From Bidens hawaiensis (Eukaryota; Streptophyta; Magnoliopsida; Asterales; Asteraceae), in NCBI GenBank assembly GCA_021521415.1, contig JAIQDT010003559.1, positions 213,109 to 277,108 on the forward strand: a stretch of 64,000 nt of DNA. Direction: 5' to 3'. A program made the translations under genes and the position numbers. The notes beneath the pieces are model-generated. The model saw only the letters and a program-made list of their open reading frames with translations, was not told the origin of the DNA and did no database searches. This document shows, piece by piece, positions 1 to 10,879 of the stretch (the stretch's first letter is position 1; each line of letters opens with the position of its first letter).

Positions 1-58
1 AAATACACACAACCGATTTTACTTCGGAATACCAACTGATGCCGCCCAAACAGTAAAT

Positions 59-644
59 ATGGTTGAAGCTACAGAAGAAAACTTAACGGATGACTGTGAT
101 TATGCAAAGTTCGTAAAACTAATTGAAGATGCTGAGAAGCCACGTTACAAAGGTTGTCCCGACTTCACGAAGTTGTCTGCACTGGTACAACTTTTCAACG
201 TGAAGAACAAGTACGGAGTTTCGGATAAATGCTTTACAGAATTCATTCTTGTCTTTAAGAAGATGCTACCAAAAGGTAATGAAATGGCTAGTAGTACATA
301 TGAGGTTAAGAGAACATTCAAAGCAATGGGGTAAGGTTATAACAAAATATATGGTACTTTCCCATAATTCCACGGATTAAACGAGTTTTTCAGTCACCGA
401 AGACTACACGACATTTGAGATGGCAGACGAAAAGTAGAATAAAGGACAGTGTTTTACGTCAGCCGGCGGATTCACCCGCATTGGCTGCTATAGATGATAG
501 ATATGATTTCATTAACCAAGATCCAAGAAGTTTGTGGCTAGGCATTGCAGCTAATGGGGTGGATGTTAATAGAGGAAGTCGACACCACAGTGTCTGGCCA
601 GTTTTAGCTGTCATTTACAACCTTCCACCATGGTTGTGTAGGAC
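59..644 (+). pseudogene. TNP2-type CACTA transposase, N-terminal part
   Basis: TNP2 transposases catalyse cut-and-paste movement of CACTA elements. The segment at 59-334 matches the family N-terminal region (KLSALVQLFNVK, STYEVKRTFKAMG). At about 385-644 the frame resumes with RVFQSPKTTRHLRW, then RQPADSPA and YNLPPWLCR. The stretch between has lost family sequence and contains stops. The family's LSTDGF-like segment reads IAANGV here, so a conserved acidic position looks lost. The gene breaks at codon C-R where a Gypsy element inserted and resumes at 7614. Removing the insert and one target duplication restores an uninterrupted family match across the junction. Confidence 0.85.
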
Positions 645-810
645 TTGTAACATCCCAAAATTTCCAAGAATAATATTTTATATATTATTTATCTATGATG
701 GAAAAGTTACTTAATAAAATAATAGAGATGAAAGAATAAGTAGGCTTTAAATGGAATTAATTATGGACCAAAAAGGAAAGATGGGCCTTAGGTCCATGGG
801 CTTATGGGAG

Positions 811-818
811 TATAAATA
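811..818 (+). promoter_or_regulatory. TATA box of 5' LTR
   Basis: TATAAATA is followed by CCCCTTAAACCC. The context is preserved in the 3' LTR (near 5331, decayed to TATTAATA) and on the minus strand in the LTR ending at 19065 (near 18880). Conservation across copies supports it as the LTR core promoter. Confidence 0.65.
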
Positions 819-1384
819 CCCCTTAAACCCTAATCCTTTCCATTTATATCTATACACCATAGCCTACACCTTGATAAACACACACAAACACTATTCTCTA
901 ACCCGAGTCAAGATCCGAAGGCGAAAACCCGAGATTTATTGATGCTAGAACATTGAGACGAATGAAGACAACATCAAGGCTTAACCGTGTTCGTAGACCG
1001 ACTCGTTTAAGGTACATTTGTAACGGGATTTTGTTCATTTAGGTTCGGATTTGTTTAATAATCCTAGACTGAGTTTATGAGGTAAAAACGAATCCAACGA
1101 AACAAACCTCACAAAAACTGATTAACATTTGATGGGTTAATTGTGTATAAAGAACCCGCATGTATGTATGAACAAACCACACCCTATAAACACTAATATA
1201 TGGACAAATGAAGGGTTATGGTTTGTAGGCGCTGCATAGACGATTCCAATGATACCTAAATCATGATATTTCGTTAAGAAACGAAGGTTTAATCGCTGAT
1301 CTGGTATGAGTTGACTTTTCTGTGTTCATATCGATTTTGACTTTGACCTCACGGTCAAAGTCTGGATAATACTGGTGTGATTCG

Positions 1385-1790
1385 TTAAGGTAAAGTAACG
1401 AATTAATTAGCCAATTCTTTCTGGAAAGATAACGAATCAGTTCACCAATTCGTTATGGCAAGATAACGAATTAGTTCACTAAGTTCGTTATGCCTAGATA
1501 ACGAATCAGCTCACCCGATTTGTTATGTTTAGATAACGAATCAAGTCAGGATTAGATAACGAATCGGAATGACGAACCAGAATAGCGAATCAGCTAGCGA
1601 ATCAGAAAGATAGCGAATTAAGTTAACGAATTATAACGTCATCTGATAACGAGTTAGAATGTGATCTGATGACAAATTAGAGTCTGATCTGATAACGAAT
1701 TAGAGTGTGATCTGATAACGAACTAGACTTAAATTCGTTATAGCAAATGAGATGACGAATTAGATAATAGTTTAAAATTCTAACGGAAAC
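1385..1790 (+). repeat. AACGAAT-type minisatellite array in LTR
   Basis: About 20 degenerate units contain TAACGAATTAG or TAACGAATCAG, in places spaced about 22 bp (GATCTGATAACGAATTAGAGTGT is the local unit, in variants). Both orientations occur, so AATTCGTTA and TAACGAATT pair up as small inverted repeats. The matching array in the 3' LTR is at about 5897-6290. Confidence 0.85.
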
Positions 1791-1847
1791 GTGTTAAGAC
1801 GGGTAAAGTAAATAACATTTTTCCAAGCTGACCCGCCAGCTCGACCC

Positions 1848-1940
1848 CAGCCAGGGGCTTTGCCCCTTGGACGCTGATAGGGGCTGCCGCCCCTAGACCC
1901 CGCTTCCAGGGGCGTTTCCCCCGGACCCCCGTCCATTGAG
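1848..1940 (+). repeat. GC-rich hairpin block in LTR
   Basis: A strongly GC-rich island in AT-rich surroundings contains nested short inverted repeats: AGGGGCTTTGCCCCT, GGGGCTGCCGCCCC and AGGGGCGTTTCCCCC. A copy lies at 6372-6460 and a reverse copy at 20722-20810. It falls in the part of the LTR expected to be transcribed, so it would fold into stable RNA stems. Confidence 0.75.
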
Positions 1941-2065
1941 GGTTATAATTAAACTGGAAATACGATGAGTAGTGTTAGTTAATTGATACATGTAATTATT
2001 ATACAGTTAGCCGTGCATAGCTCAAGAGGGGAATAACCACTAACAGTGAACGTAACCAAGTTCAT

Positions 2066-2823
2066 GTGAGTTTCTAGCCCCACTTCCTTGTTATGTTTTC
2101 GGGGTTGTGTGCATACTCTATGTGATAGTTAATACACTTACCTTAGGTGGTAAGTGTATGCTTGGTATGATTTATGTATGATGATTGCTTGACGGTGCGT
2201 GAATGAACGTCAGATATTGCATGTATCGTCAGGTGGTAGTTAAAGATTTGATTGATATATATGATGTATGGATGATGTATGTATGTTATGTTAATAGCTT
2301 GTCGATACGTGAACGATCTTCGGATATTGCATGTATTGCCAAGAATAGTGATGATTTCCTTATATGGACATTAAATAATAACTTATACATAGAGTTCCCT
2401 CTGCGGATAATATATAGATTGTTCCTTAAATGGAAAGAATGATGCTCCTTTAATGGAAAGTATAGTGTTCCTTTAATGGAAAGTATAGTGTTCCTTTAAT
2501 GGAAAGCATAGTGTTCCTTAAATGGAAAGCATAGTGTTCCTTCTATGGAAATACATAGGATGTTTCTTCTGTGGAAGTATATAGAGTGTCCTTCTATGGA
2601 GAATGTATACATAGCGTCCTTCTATGGAGAATATATAACATGGGCAATAGCCATGGTACTTTTAATAGATATTATGTGACGTTCCTCTTATGGATATTTA
2701 TACTAGGTTAAGATATTAATATGTATCTCTGGATATGTATGTATATGTATGTAATTGTATGTATGGTATGAGGTATGATTAACTAGAACTCACTCAGCGT
2801 AACTGACTTTTAGTATGCACGCA
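2066..2823 (+). other. Putative intron in the LTR-derived leader
   Basis: The donor region reads CATGTGAGTTTCTAG here and CAGGTGAGTTTCTAG in the 3' LTR (about 6591) and, on the minus strand, in the LTRs at 13735-15839 and 19665-21884. A matching conserved acceptor-like stretch, CTTTTAGTATGCACGCAG, lies at 2807-2824. The donor is a consensus match and is better conserved than its surroundings. Splicing itself is inferred, and this copy's donor has a G-to-T change at the last exon base. Confidence 0.4.
2420..2640 (+). repeat. Short tandem array in LTR (GTTCCTTTAATGGAAAGTATA type)
   Basis: About eight to ten degenerate units of about 21-29 bp built on TTCCTTYWATGGAAA. It recurs in the 3' LTR (about 6945-7170) and on the minus strand in the LTR at 23356 (about 23760-24070, CCATAGAAGGA units). 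Copy number differs between LTRs. Confidence 0.8.
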
Positions 2824-3090
2824 GGCAAGTAGAATGGGACAGCTGGCTTGAGCGGGGACACATGGCAGAAGAATAAGGGTCTGGTACCGGAAGACTTGTT
2901 ATGTTTTATAATTAATGTTTTGACTTTGAAAGACAAGACGAATGTTTTAAGACCTGTTATGATTTATTATATAATGATTTATGAAAGTTTTATATTCCAC
3001 GTAAAGTTTTAATTAACTCCGATTTCTAGAACAGTGTTTATGAGTAAATCCAACGTCCAAAGTAGGGCACCGGTAACGGGGTCTTACAAG

Positions 3091-3103
3091 TTGGTATCAG
3101 AGC
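3091..3103 (+). other. Primer binding site (initiator Met tRNA type)
   Basis: TTGGTATCAGAGC begins two bases after the 5' LTR end and matches the TGGTATCAGAGC site used by many plant Gypsy and Copia elements to prime minus-strand DNA from initiator tRNA-Met. A perfect AAGCATG/CATGCTT inverted repeat with a 3-base loop follows at 3119-3135. Confidence 0.85.
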
Positions 3104-3500
3104 AAAGTTTGAGAGATTTAAGCATGCTACATGCTTAGACTAGAACAGAGAATGGGATTTAGTAAGAAAAGAAAGAAGATGCCAGTTCAAGATAGCCATG
3201 TGTCACTCAAGCAAGCTCAGTCGCGGTAAAGTACGTTAAATAATGTATAAGGATGTTTGCTTAATTGTTAAAGGAAGGATATATGCAGGTTAGGGATAGG
3301 ATTTCTTGATTGTTTGATTGATTAACTGTTTAAAAGTAGAAACTAGCAAAAGTGAAATCACGAAGGAAAGTATGTAGAACCTGAGGAGTAATGCAAATAG
3401 TTAATTACACTTGATCAATGTCATTAGCTACTTACCTTACAAATCACGTGCTAAATAATTCCTTGAGTGATGACGTTTTTGTTTTCCCTTTTAGAATACG

Positions 3501-4689
3501 ATGGCTGGAGCAAGAGAGATTGATGGAACGGGAGGGCGTACGGGGCGTCGTGGTAGGCCACAGGTGGTCCGAGAACCCTCTGTTGAATCGGCTACTAACG
3601 TCGAGGGAGAAGAAAGTGCTGTTGGACGAAACCCAAACAACAACGAAAGGGTTCAACTTGACCCTACGATTCAAGCAGCCATTGTTCAAGCTGTAGTCGT
3701 TGCTGTGAAGAACCAGAGTCCCGAGAGATCTGCTGGAAGCCATGGGAGAACTGCTGAAGGGTCATGGGAAATGGTAAGAAAGATGATGAGGGAGAGAAGG
3801 GCGACTCAGGTGAAGCTGGATCTGTGAAAGTTGATGACGGAAAGAGAGGCCGAGGTGGGTGTAACTACAAGTCCTTCAAAGGAGGTGACCCGCCGAAGCT
3901 AACTGGTTTGGAAGACGCAATTGCCACTCTTCAATGGATAACCGCCATGGATAAAATTATCCGCATTAGCGAATGCCGTCCCGACCAAGCTGTGGGTTAT
4001 GCCACTCAATCATTCGGTGAAGAGACAATGTACTGGTGGGAGACGGTTGAGCAGAGGAAGGGTCAAGAAGAGGTTAAGGCGATGAGATGGAATGATCTAA
4101 AGGAGTTGGTGGTGAAGAGGTTCTGCACTTATACAGAAGTTGAAAGAGTGGAGATGAAGTTTCTGAACTTGAAAACGGGAAAGCTGACACAACGGGAGTA
4201 TACTACTGAATTCAATCGCATGTGTTAGTTGGTACCTGACATGGTGAACACTGAAGCTAAGAGGATCAAGTGTTACGTAAGAGGACTTCCGCGGAATGTT
4301 CGCACTTTGGTTAAGGCTAGTAAACCCGCAACATTTGACTCGGCCGTGGAATTGGTCGAGATGGTTTATGAGGACCTTGCCATATGTGAAGAGGAGAAGA
4401 CGGAACCGAAGAAAAAGAACCCAACACCATAACCAAATGAAGCAATGAGGTGGATCCACGTAGGAAGAAGGCAAGGCAGGATGAGTTCACCGCTTGTGAA
4501 AAATGTGGGAAGAGACACCCGGGAGAATGCAGAATGGGATTAGGTGTTTGCTACAGGTGTGTAAGAGTAGGACATTCCTCTTGGGAGTGCAAAGATCATA
4601 ATAGGTGTCACAACTTCGGAGGGCGTGGACACCTAGCAAGGGATTTCAGGAAGTCGAAGGAAGGACATGAAGCAGAGAAGAATGCTTGA
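3501..4689 (+). pseudogene. gag: Gag polyprotein of gag-only Gypsy element
   Basis: Gag packages the RNA and forms the virus-like particle. The start at 3501 opens MAGAREIDGTGGRTG. The capsid-type retrotransposon gag domain spans about 3860-4430 (YKSFKGGDPPKLTG, MYWWETVEQRKG, REYTTEFNRM, IKCYVRGLPRNVRTLV). A frame change occurs near 3770-3827 and a TAG stop at 4226. The C-terminal part (4450-4689) has one good CCHC knuckle (CYRCVRVGHSSWEC) and a second with its first and last cysteines partly lost (CHNFGGRGHLARDF). No pol follows; noncoding sequence runs to the polypurine tract. The protein is recognisable along its whole length, so decay is recent. Confidence 0.85.
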
Positions 4690-5164
4690 GATTTAACAGT
4701 TTTCTCGTTATGCTTAGAAAGACCGTTCAAGAAGGCTAGTTACTAGCCATAAGTTTTAATATGTGTTTTAATTGTCAATGACTTAACGCGTGTTTTTATG
4801 TATTATTTTAAAGATTAGATTGGAGTTGTCTGAATTAATTATGCTAAGAAACTGTTATGAGTTGATTTTGGTTATGAACGATTATTGTGTTGTGATAAAT
4901 GTTATTTTAGACAATAGTGTTAAGTAGAACGAAACATGGTCCCTTGGAAGGACGAAACGAGACTTGTAACATCGAGGGTCTCATGGACAAGCTACCTTAA
5001 ATAGCTAAAGCACATGAACACAGCTCGGTAACTGCAAATCAGGAGTAAGAAGGGTAACCCATAAAGTAAAGACGATCCAAGAAATTGCGTTAATGCAAGA
5101 AGTGTTCCTCCTACAAGGAATAAGCTAGGTTTCGGGGACGAAACCTCTTTAAGGAGGGGAAGAC
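4690..5164 (+). other. 3' untranslated internal region with hairpin and polypurine tract
   Basis: No coding sequence is seen. At 5128-5145 a perfect 7-bp stem, GGTTTCG/CGAAACC with a 4-base loop, sits just upstream of the polypurine tract AAGGAGGGGAAG (5151-5162), which primes plus-strand DNA synthesis and abuts the 3' LTR. An equivalent hairpin occurs beside the tract of the minus-strand copy (19085-19102). Confidence 0.75.
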
Positions 5165-7613
5165 TTGTAACATCCCGAAATTTACAAGAATAATATTTTA
5201 TATATTATTTATCTATGATGGAAAAGTTGTTTAATAAAATAATAGAGACGAAAAAATAAGTAGACTTTAGATGGAATTAATTATGGACCAAAAAGGAAAG
5301 ATGGGCCTTAGGTCCATGGGCATAAGGGAGTATTAATACCCCTTAAACACTAATCCTTTCCATTTATATCTCTACACCATAGCCTACACCTTGATAAACA
5401 CACACAAACACTATTCGCTAACCCGAGTCAAGATCCGAAGGCGAAAACCCGAGATTTATTGGTGCTAGAACATTGAGACGAACCAAGACAACATCAAGGC
5501 TTAACCGTGTTCGTAGACCGACTCGCTTAAGGTACGTTTATAACGGGATCTTGTTCATTTAGGTTCGGATTCGTTTAATAATCCTAGATCTGAGTTTATG
5601 AGGTAAAAACGAATCCAACGAAACAAACCTCACTGAAACTGATTAACATTTGATGGGTTAATTGTGTATAAAGAATCTGTATGTATGTATGAACAAACCG
5701 CGCCCTATAAACACGAATATATGGATGAATGAAGAGTTAGGGTTTGTAGGCGATGCATAGACGATTCCAATGATACCTAAATCATGATATTTCGTTAAGA
5801 AACGAAGGTTTAATCGCAGTGTATGAGTTGACTGTTCTATGTTCATATCGATTTTGACTTTGACCTCAGGGTCAAAGTCTGGATAATACTGGTGTGATTC
5901 GTTATAGTAAAGTAACGAATTAATTAGCCAATTCGTTATGGCAAGATAACGAATCAGTTCACCAATTCGTTATGGCAAGTTAACGAATTAGTTCACCCAT
6001 TCGTTTTGCCCAGATAATGAATCAGCTCACCCAATTTGTTATGTTTAGATAACGAATCAAGTCAGGATCAGATAATGAATCAGAATGACGAACCAGAATA
6101 GTGAATCATAAAGATAGCGAATTAAGTTAACGAATTAGAACGTGATCTTATAACGAATTAGAATGTGATCTGATGACGAGTTAGAGTGTGATCTGATGAC
6201 GCATTAGAGTGTGATCTGATGACGAATTAGAGTGTGATCTGATAACGAACTTGACTTAATTCGTTATAGCAAATGAGATGGCGAATTAGATAATAATTTA
6301 AAATTCTAATGGAAATGTGTTAAGACGGTTAATGTAAATAAAATTTTTCCAAGTTGACCCGTCAGCTCGACCCCAGCCAGGGGTTCTACCCCTTGGAAGC
6401 TGCAAGGGGCTGCCGCCCCTAGACCCCGCTGCCAGGGGCGTTGCCCCCGGACCCCCGTCCATTGAGGGTTATAATTAAACTGGAAATACGATGATTAGTG
6501 TTAGTTAATTGATACATGTAATTATTATACAGTTAGCCGTGCACAATTCAAGAAAGGGAATAACCACTAACAGTGAACGTAACCAAGTTCAGGTGAGTTT
6601 CTAGCCTCAATCCTTGTTATGTTTTTGGGGTTGTGTGCATATTCGATGTGATAGTTAATACACTTACCTTAGGTGGTAAGTGTATGCTTGGTATGATTTA
6701 TGTATGATGATTGCTTGACGGTGCGTGAATGATCGTCAGATATTGCATGTATCGTCAGGTGGTAGTTAAAGATTTGATTGATATATATGATGTATGGATG
6801 ATGTATGTATGTTATGTTAATAGATTATCGATACGTGAACGATCTTCGGATATTGCATGTATTGCCAAGAATAGTGATGATTTCCTTATATGGACATTAA
6901 ATAATAACTTATATATAGAGTTCCCTCTACGGATAATATATAGAGTGTTCCTTAAATGGAAAGCATGGTGTTCCTTTAATGGAAAGTATAGTGTTACTTT
7001 AATAGAAAGTATAGTGTTCCTTTAATGTAAAGCATAGTGTTCCTTAAATGGAAAGCATAGTGTTCCTTCTATGGAAATACATAGGATGTTCCTTCTCTAG
7101 AAGTATATTGAGTGTCCTTCTATGGAGAATGTATACAGAGCGTCCTTCTATGGAGAATATATAGCATGGGCAATAGCCATGGTTCTTTTAATAGATATTA
7201 TGTGACGTTCCTCTTATGGATATTTATACAAGGTTAAGATATTAATATGTATCTTTGGATATTTATGTATATGTATGTAATTGTATGTATGGTATGAGGT
7301 ATGATTAACTAGAACTCACTCAGCGTAGCTGACTTTTACTATGCACGCAGGCAAGTAGAATGAGACAGCTGGCTTGAGCGGGGACACATGGCAGAAGAAT
7401 AAGAGCCTGGCACCGGAAGACTTGTTATGTTTTATAATTAATGTTTTGACTTTGAAAGACAAGACGAATGTTTTAAGACCTGCTATGATTTATTATGTAA
7501 TGATTTATGAAAGTTTTATATTCCACGTAAAGTTTTAATTAACTCTGATTTCTAGAACAGTGTTTATGAGTAAATCCAACGTCCAAAGTAGGGCACCGGT
7601 AAGAGGGCTTACA
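5165..7613 (+). repeat. 3' LTR of gag-only Gypsy element (copy B)
   Basis: This 2,449-bp LTR is collinear with the 5' LTR: array at about 5897-6290, GC-rich block at 6372-6460, consensus donor CAGGTGAGT near 6591, tandem array at about 6945-7170, end GGGCTTACA at 7613. Array units differ in number and sequence from the 5' LTR, while flanking parts stay similar. Confidence 0.9.
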
Positions 7614-8510
7614 AGGAAATGGAAGTTCATCATCCTATCGTTATTGATATCGGGGACACCGGGTAACGATATTGATGTATTTTTAGCACCGTTGGTTGAA
7701 GATCTACAACAGTTATTCGATACGGGGGTAGAAACATACGATGCATATGCCCGAGAAAGGTTTACGCTATGTGCTGTTGTCTTATGGACCATAAATGATT
7801 ATCCCACCCTTGGTACACTTTGTGGTTGTCCATATAGTGGCTTCTTTGGTAGTGTAGTTTGTTGTAAAGAAACAAATTGTGTTAGACTAAAAATATCAAA
7901 TAAGCAAAGCTATGGTGGCCACATACGGTATCTACCTTATGACCACCCGTTCAGAAAGCAAAATGGCGATTCGATGGAACACAAGAGTTTCGAAGTGAAC
8001 CAATACCTAAGAACGGGGTAGAACTATATAACGAGTTGCAATATTGTATAAACATTTGGGGTAAGGGCCACAATAACAATGCATCATCCATGCAACAAGC
8101 TTCGAACGAGAGAGGTGGGAAAATAAAAAAAACAAAGGGGAACAAAAGAATCAGATACAACAGAAGAAGGCAACAACGGTAAACCCTACTGGAAACTTAG
8201 ATATTGGCTGTTTAATTATGTCAACCATTGTATAGATTTAATGCATATTGAAAAGAATGTGGCAGAGAGTCTGATTAGAACACTATTAAACATTCTGGGA
8301 ATGACGAAAGATGGATTGGAGGCTCGACAAGATCTGGATGATATGCACTTAAGGATAGAGTTAGCACCTAAGAGAGACGGCACAAACATTAGGCTTCCGC
8401 TTGAGAGTTACACATTAACAACAGAGGAAAATGACAAGTTTTGCGATACGTTGTACAAGTTAAGGTCCCACAATGGTATTGTTCAAATTTTGTTAGTTTG
8501 GTTAGTCTAA
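7614..8510 (+). pseudogene. TNP2-type CACTA transposase, central part
   Basis: This continues the gene broken at 644. Family matches include KWKFIILSLLISG, PGNDIDVFLAPLVEDL, GVETYDAYARE, VLWTINDYPTLGTLCG and LPYDHPFRK. After a decayed stretch (8021-8170) it resumes with KPYWKLRYW, HCIDLMHIEKNV and DGLEARQDLDDMHLR. The frame is interrupted around 8020-8200 and again near 8480, where the family motif continues in another frame (LMQQFLPLAIR at about 8552). The conserved aspartates of PGNDID are kept. It cannot make a full transposase. Confidence 0.85.
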
Positions 8511-8760
8511 ATGACTTGAAGCTAATAGGATTTATAACACGACTATCACATGCTTATGCAACAGTTTTTGCCCCTTGCAATACGATCTATTATGCCACAA
8601 CCCACAAGATATGCTATAATAAGGTATTGTTCTTATTTTTATATTCATATCACCATATCCCTCCTTAATTTTTTGGTAAGTTGGAATAAAGCTTGTGGTT
8701 ACGTGACCATATACTTTTTTTATTTCAGGTTCAGTTTTTTTTTTCAAATCAATTTGTAGC

Positions 8761-9108
8761 AAGGAGATCGAGGTCGAGGAGGTTGACAAATTGGAGCCAT
8801 ATTTGTTTGTGACATTTTGCCTTCTCAAGAAATACTTCCCTCCATCGTTTTTTGATGTTATGGTTCATTTAACCGTGCACATTGCTAGGGAAGTTAAGTT
8901 ATGTGGTCCCGTATACTTTCGGTGGATGTATCCATTTGAAAGGTGTATGAAGGTTATTAAGGGGCACGTGTTAAACAAAAATAAGCTAGAAGGATGCATT
9001 GTTGAACAGAATGTTGCTAAGGAGACGATTGAGTTCTTGAGTGAATTCAAAAAAGACTTGAAGACTATTGGTATTCCTAATAGTTTGAGGAACTCTATTG
9101 AAAAATAA
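8761..9108 (+). pseudogene. TNP2-associated DUF4218 region
   Basis: The DUF4218 domain follows the transposase core in plant CACTA TNP2 proteins. The segment shows KKYFPPSFFDVMVHLTVHI, GPVYFRWMYPFERCMKV and IVEQNVAKETIEF, in family order. An intron-like or decayed stretch (8600-8760) separates it from the preceding LMQQ segment. It ends at a stop at 9106. Confidence 0.85.
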
Positions 9109-9516
9109 GAGTTTGAGCAAGTAATAAAGACGGAGTCCCACTATCAACGGGCAAATCGTTGGACGACATTTCTTTCGATTTGTTCGTGAAAGCACATTTC
9201 TATGTGCTGCAAAATACATCCGAAATTGTTCCTTATATTGAGTAAGTATTATGTACATGGATTATATTATTTTATTTTCTACTACACGGTGTATAAAGTT
9301 CATCAATATTTATTTACAGTCGGCATATGGCATTTCTTGAACAACAACATCCTGACAAGAAACGACATGGCTAGAGAAAGAGCACAACTTAAAGTTTGGT
9401 ATGTGGTTACGATATGAGGTAATTACGTATACTACATATTTCATAACGACCTTACTAGTTAAATATTTATTATATGTGATCATGTGGAACTGAAGTTCAC
9501 CCTTGTAGTATATATG

Positions 9517-9962
9517 TATCAGGTTGAGAGAGAGTTAGCTGAATCACGAGAAAGTATATCAGAGACCGTAAGGTGGATTTTATATGGACCAAATAGAAAC
9601 GTATTGAGCTACGAAGTCTATGACATCAATGGATTTGCATTTCATACAAAATCTCGAGAAGGTAAAGTGCACCAGAACAGTGGGGTTAGTGTAGTAGCAA
9701 ATGACTTGCACATTTACAGAGAAGTTAAAACCTACACCGAGACAAGCTATTATGGGGTTTTACAGGACATACGGGTACTTGATTACCATTTTAGAAAAAT
9801 CCCGCTGTTCAAGTGTGACTGTGTTGACAATAAAAACGGGATAAAGAAAGACGATCTTGGGTACACATTGGTTGAACTTAGTAGATTATGACACCATAAT
9901 GATCCTTTCATATTGGGCTCACAAGCACGACAAGTTTTTTATGTGACAGACCAGCTCGATAA
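9517..9962 (+). pseudogene. TNP2-associated DUF4216 region
   Basis: Family matches include VYDINGFAFHTKSRE, NSGVSVVANDLHIY, SYYGVLQDIRVLDY, FKCDCVDNK and DDLGYTLVELSRL, then after an in-frame stop SQARQVFYVTDQ. This is the DUF4216 domain that normally closes TNP2 proteins. AG-GT-bounded introns are plausible on both sides (AG at about 9524). Confidence 0.8.
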
Positions 9963-9965
9963 AAA

Positions 9966-10181
9966 ATGTCAATAGTAATCAAGAATCCTCCAACAACTTA
10001 TACGCATGCGTATGAAGATGAGGAGTTTAGTACGATGATTAGTTATGAGAATGAAAATGAATTGCCCCGTGTAGACAAAAAAAATTTGGTGAAGAAATCC
10101 CGAGATGACTATTACCGCAATGACGGCCATGATTTAATTATACGTACTAAGGTATGCATTTCTTTCTTGATAATCTATTGA
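9966..10181 (+). pseudogene. C-terminal tail of TNP2 gene
   Basis: A 71-codon open frame, rich in acidic and asparagine residues (AYEDEEFSTMISYENENE), directly follows the DUF4216 region. It probably encodes the tail of the transposase protein. No domain is recognised. A downstream intron is possible (GTATGC at about 10150). Confidence 0.35.
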
Positions 10182-10879
10182 TGAATTTGTTAAATATGAA
10201 ACGTTAAGTTGTCAACATGTACATTTGTACAAGTGTAGGTAACGCTTACATTTGATTGTATCAGGCACAAGTGGACCATTTTTGATTACACGGACGTCGA
10301 CCATTGGCTCGCGTCGTTACTTAATATTAGACTAGTATAATATAGTTGTAATGTATTATGTAATATTTTCTCATTATTTGTTGAGTCTCATTATTATGTA
10401 ATATATTCTCATTATTTGTTGAATCTCATTATTAATTATTATGTAAATATGCTTAAATTTGAATTCAGAAAGATATGGTATATTAAGCTATTTATAAAGG
10501 TGATAGGAAGTTATAGGGACTAGATCATCATTGAATGATTTTCGGCTAGCAAGGTAGCCGTAATTCATAGCCATGTACACATTAACCTAAGTGATTTGAT
10601 TTATATTATAATTACCTAGGAAGTATAAAAGGCAATATTTAATTGACAATAATATCTTATTTTCTTCATATAAAAGAGAATATTGTTTTACCTTAACTAC
10701 ATCAGGCCAAGCATTAACATAAACTAAAACCATATCAAAGCTAATATTCAATCAAATAATTAATAAGTAGTAGATACAAAAACTTAATGTCCAGAAATAT
10801 ATAATATTCCATTAAAATAAAATATCTAGTTAACAATATAGATTGTGAACATTGATTGGTCTTCACTCCAGTTGAAACT

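Larger units (their letters stand above)
645..3088 (+). repeat. 5' LTR of gag-only Gypsy element (copy A)
   Basis: The LTR is 2,444 bp, begins TTGTAACATCC and ends CTTACA. It holds a TATA box near 811, AACGAAT-type arrays (about 1385-1790), a GC-rich hairpin block (1848-1940), a degenerate splice donor (2066) and a 23-bp-like tandem array (about 2420-2640). The TATA box lies only about 170 bp from the LTR start, so U3 would be short and the transcribed R-U5 part over 2 kb. It looks about 94-95% identical to the 3' LTR over the first 130 bp by eye. Confidence 0.9.
645..7613 (+). mobile_element. Ty3/Gypsy gag-only LTR retrotransposon inserted in TNP2
   Basis: Two direct LTRs (645-3088 and 5165-7613) flank an internal region of 2,076 bp with a Met-initiator-type primer binding site, a gag gene, a hairpin and a polypurine tract, but no protease, reverse transcriptase or integrase. 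The flanks are AGGAC (640-644) and AGGAA (7614-7618), a 5-bp target duplication with one change. A minus-strand copy at 17439-25818 has the same internal architecture. This matches the described class of terminal-repeat retrotransposons with a GAG domain, which would need pol from a related element. Confidence 0.9.

Noticed and set aside
2203..2442. Open frame of 79 codons in the 5' LTR, repeated at 6729-7025
   Set aside because: It lies in noncoding LTR sequence, the two copies differ by frame-affecting changes at the end, and it shows no domain.
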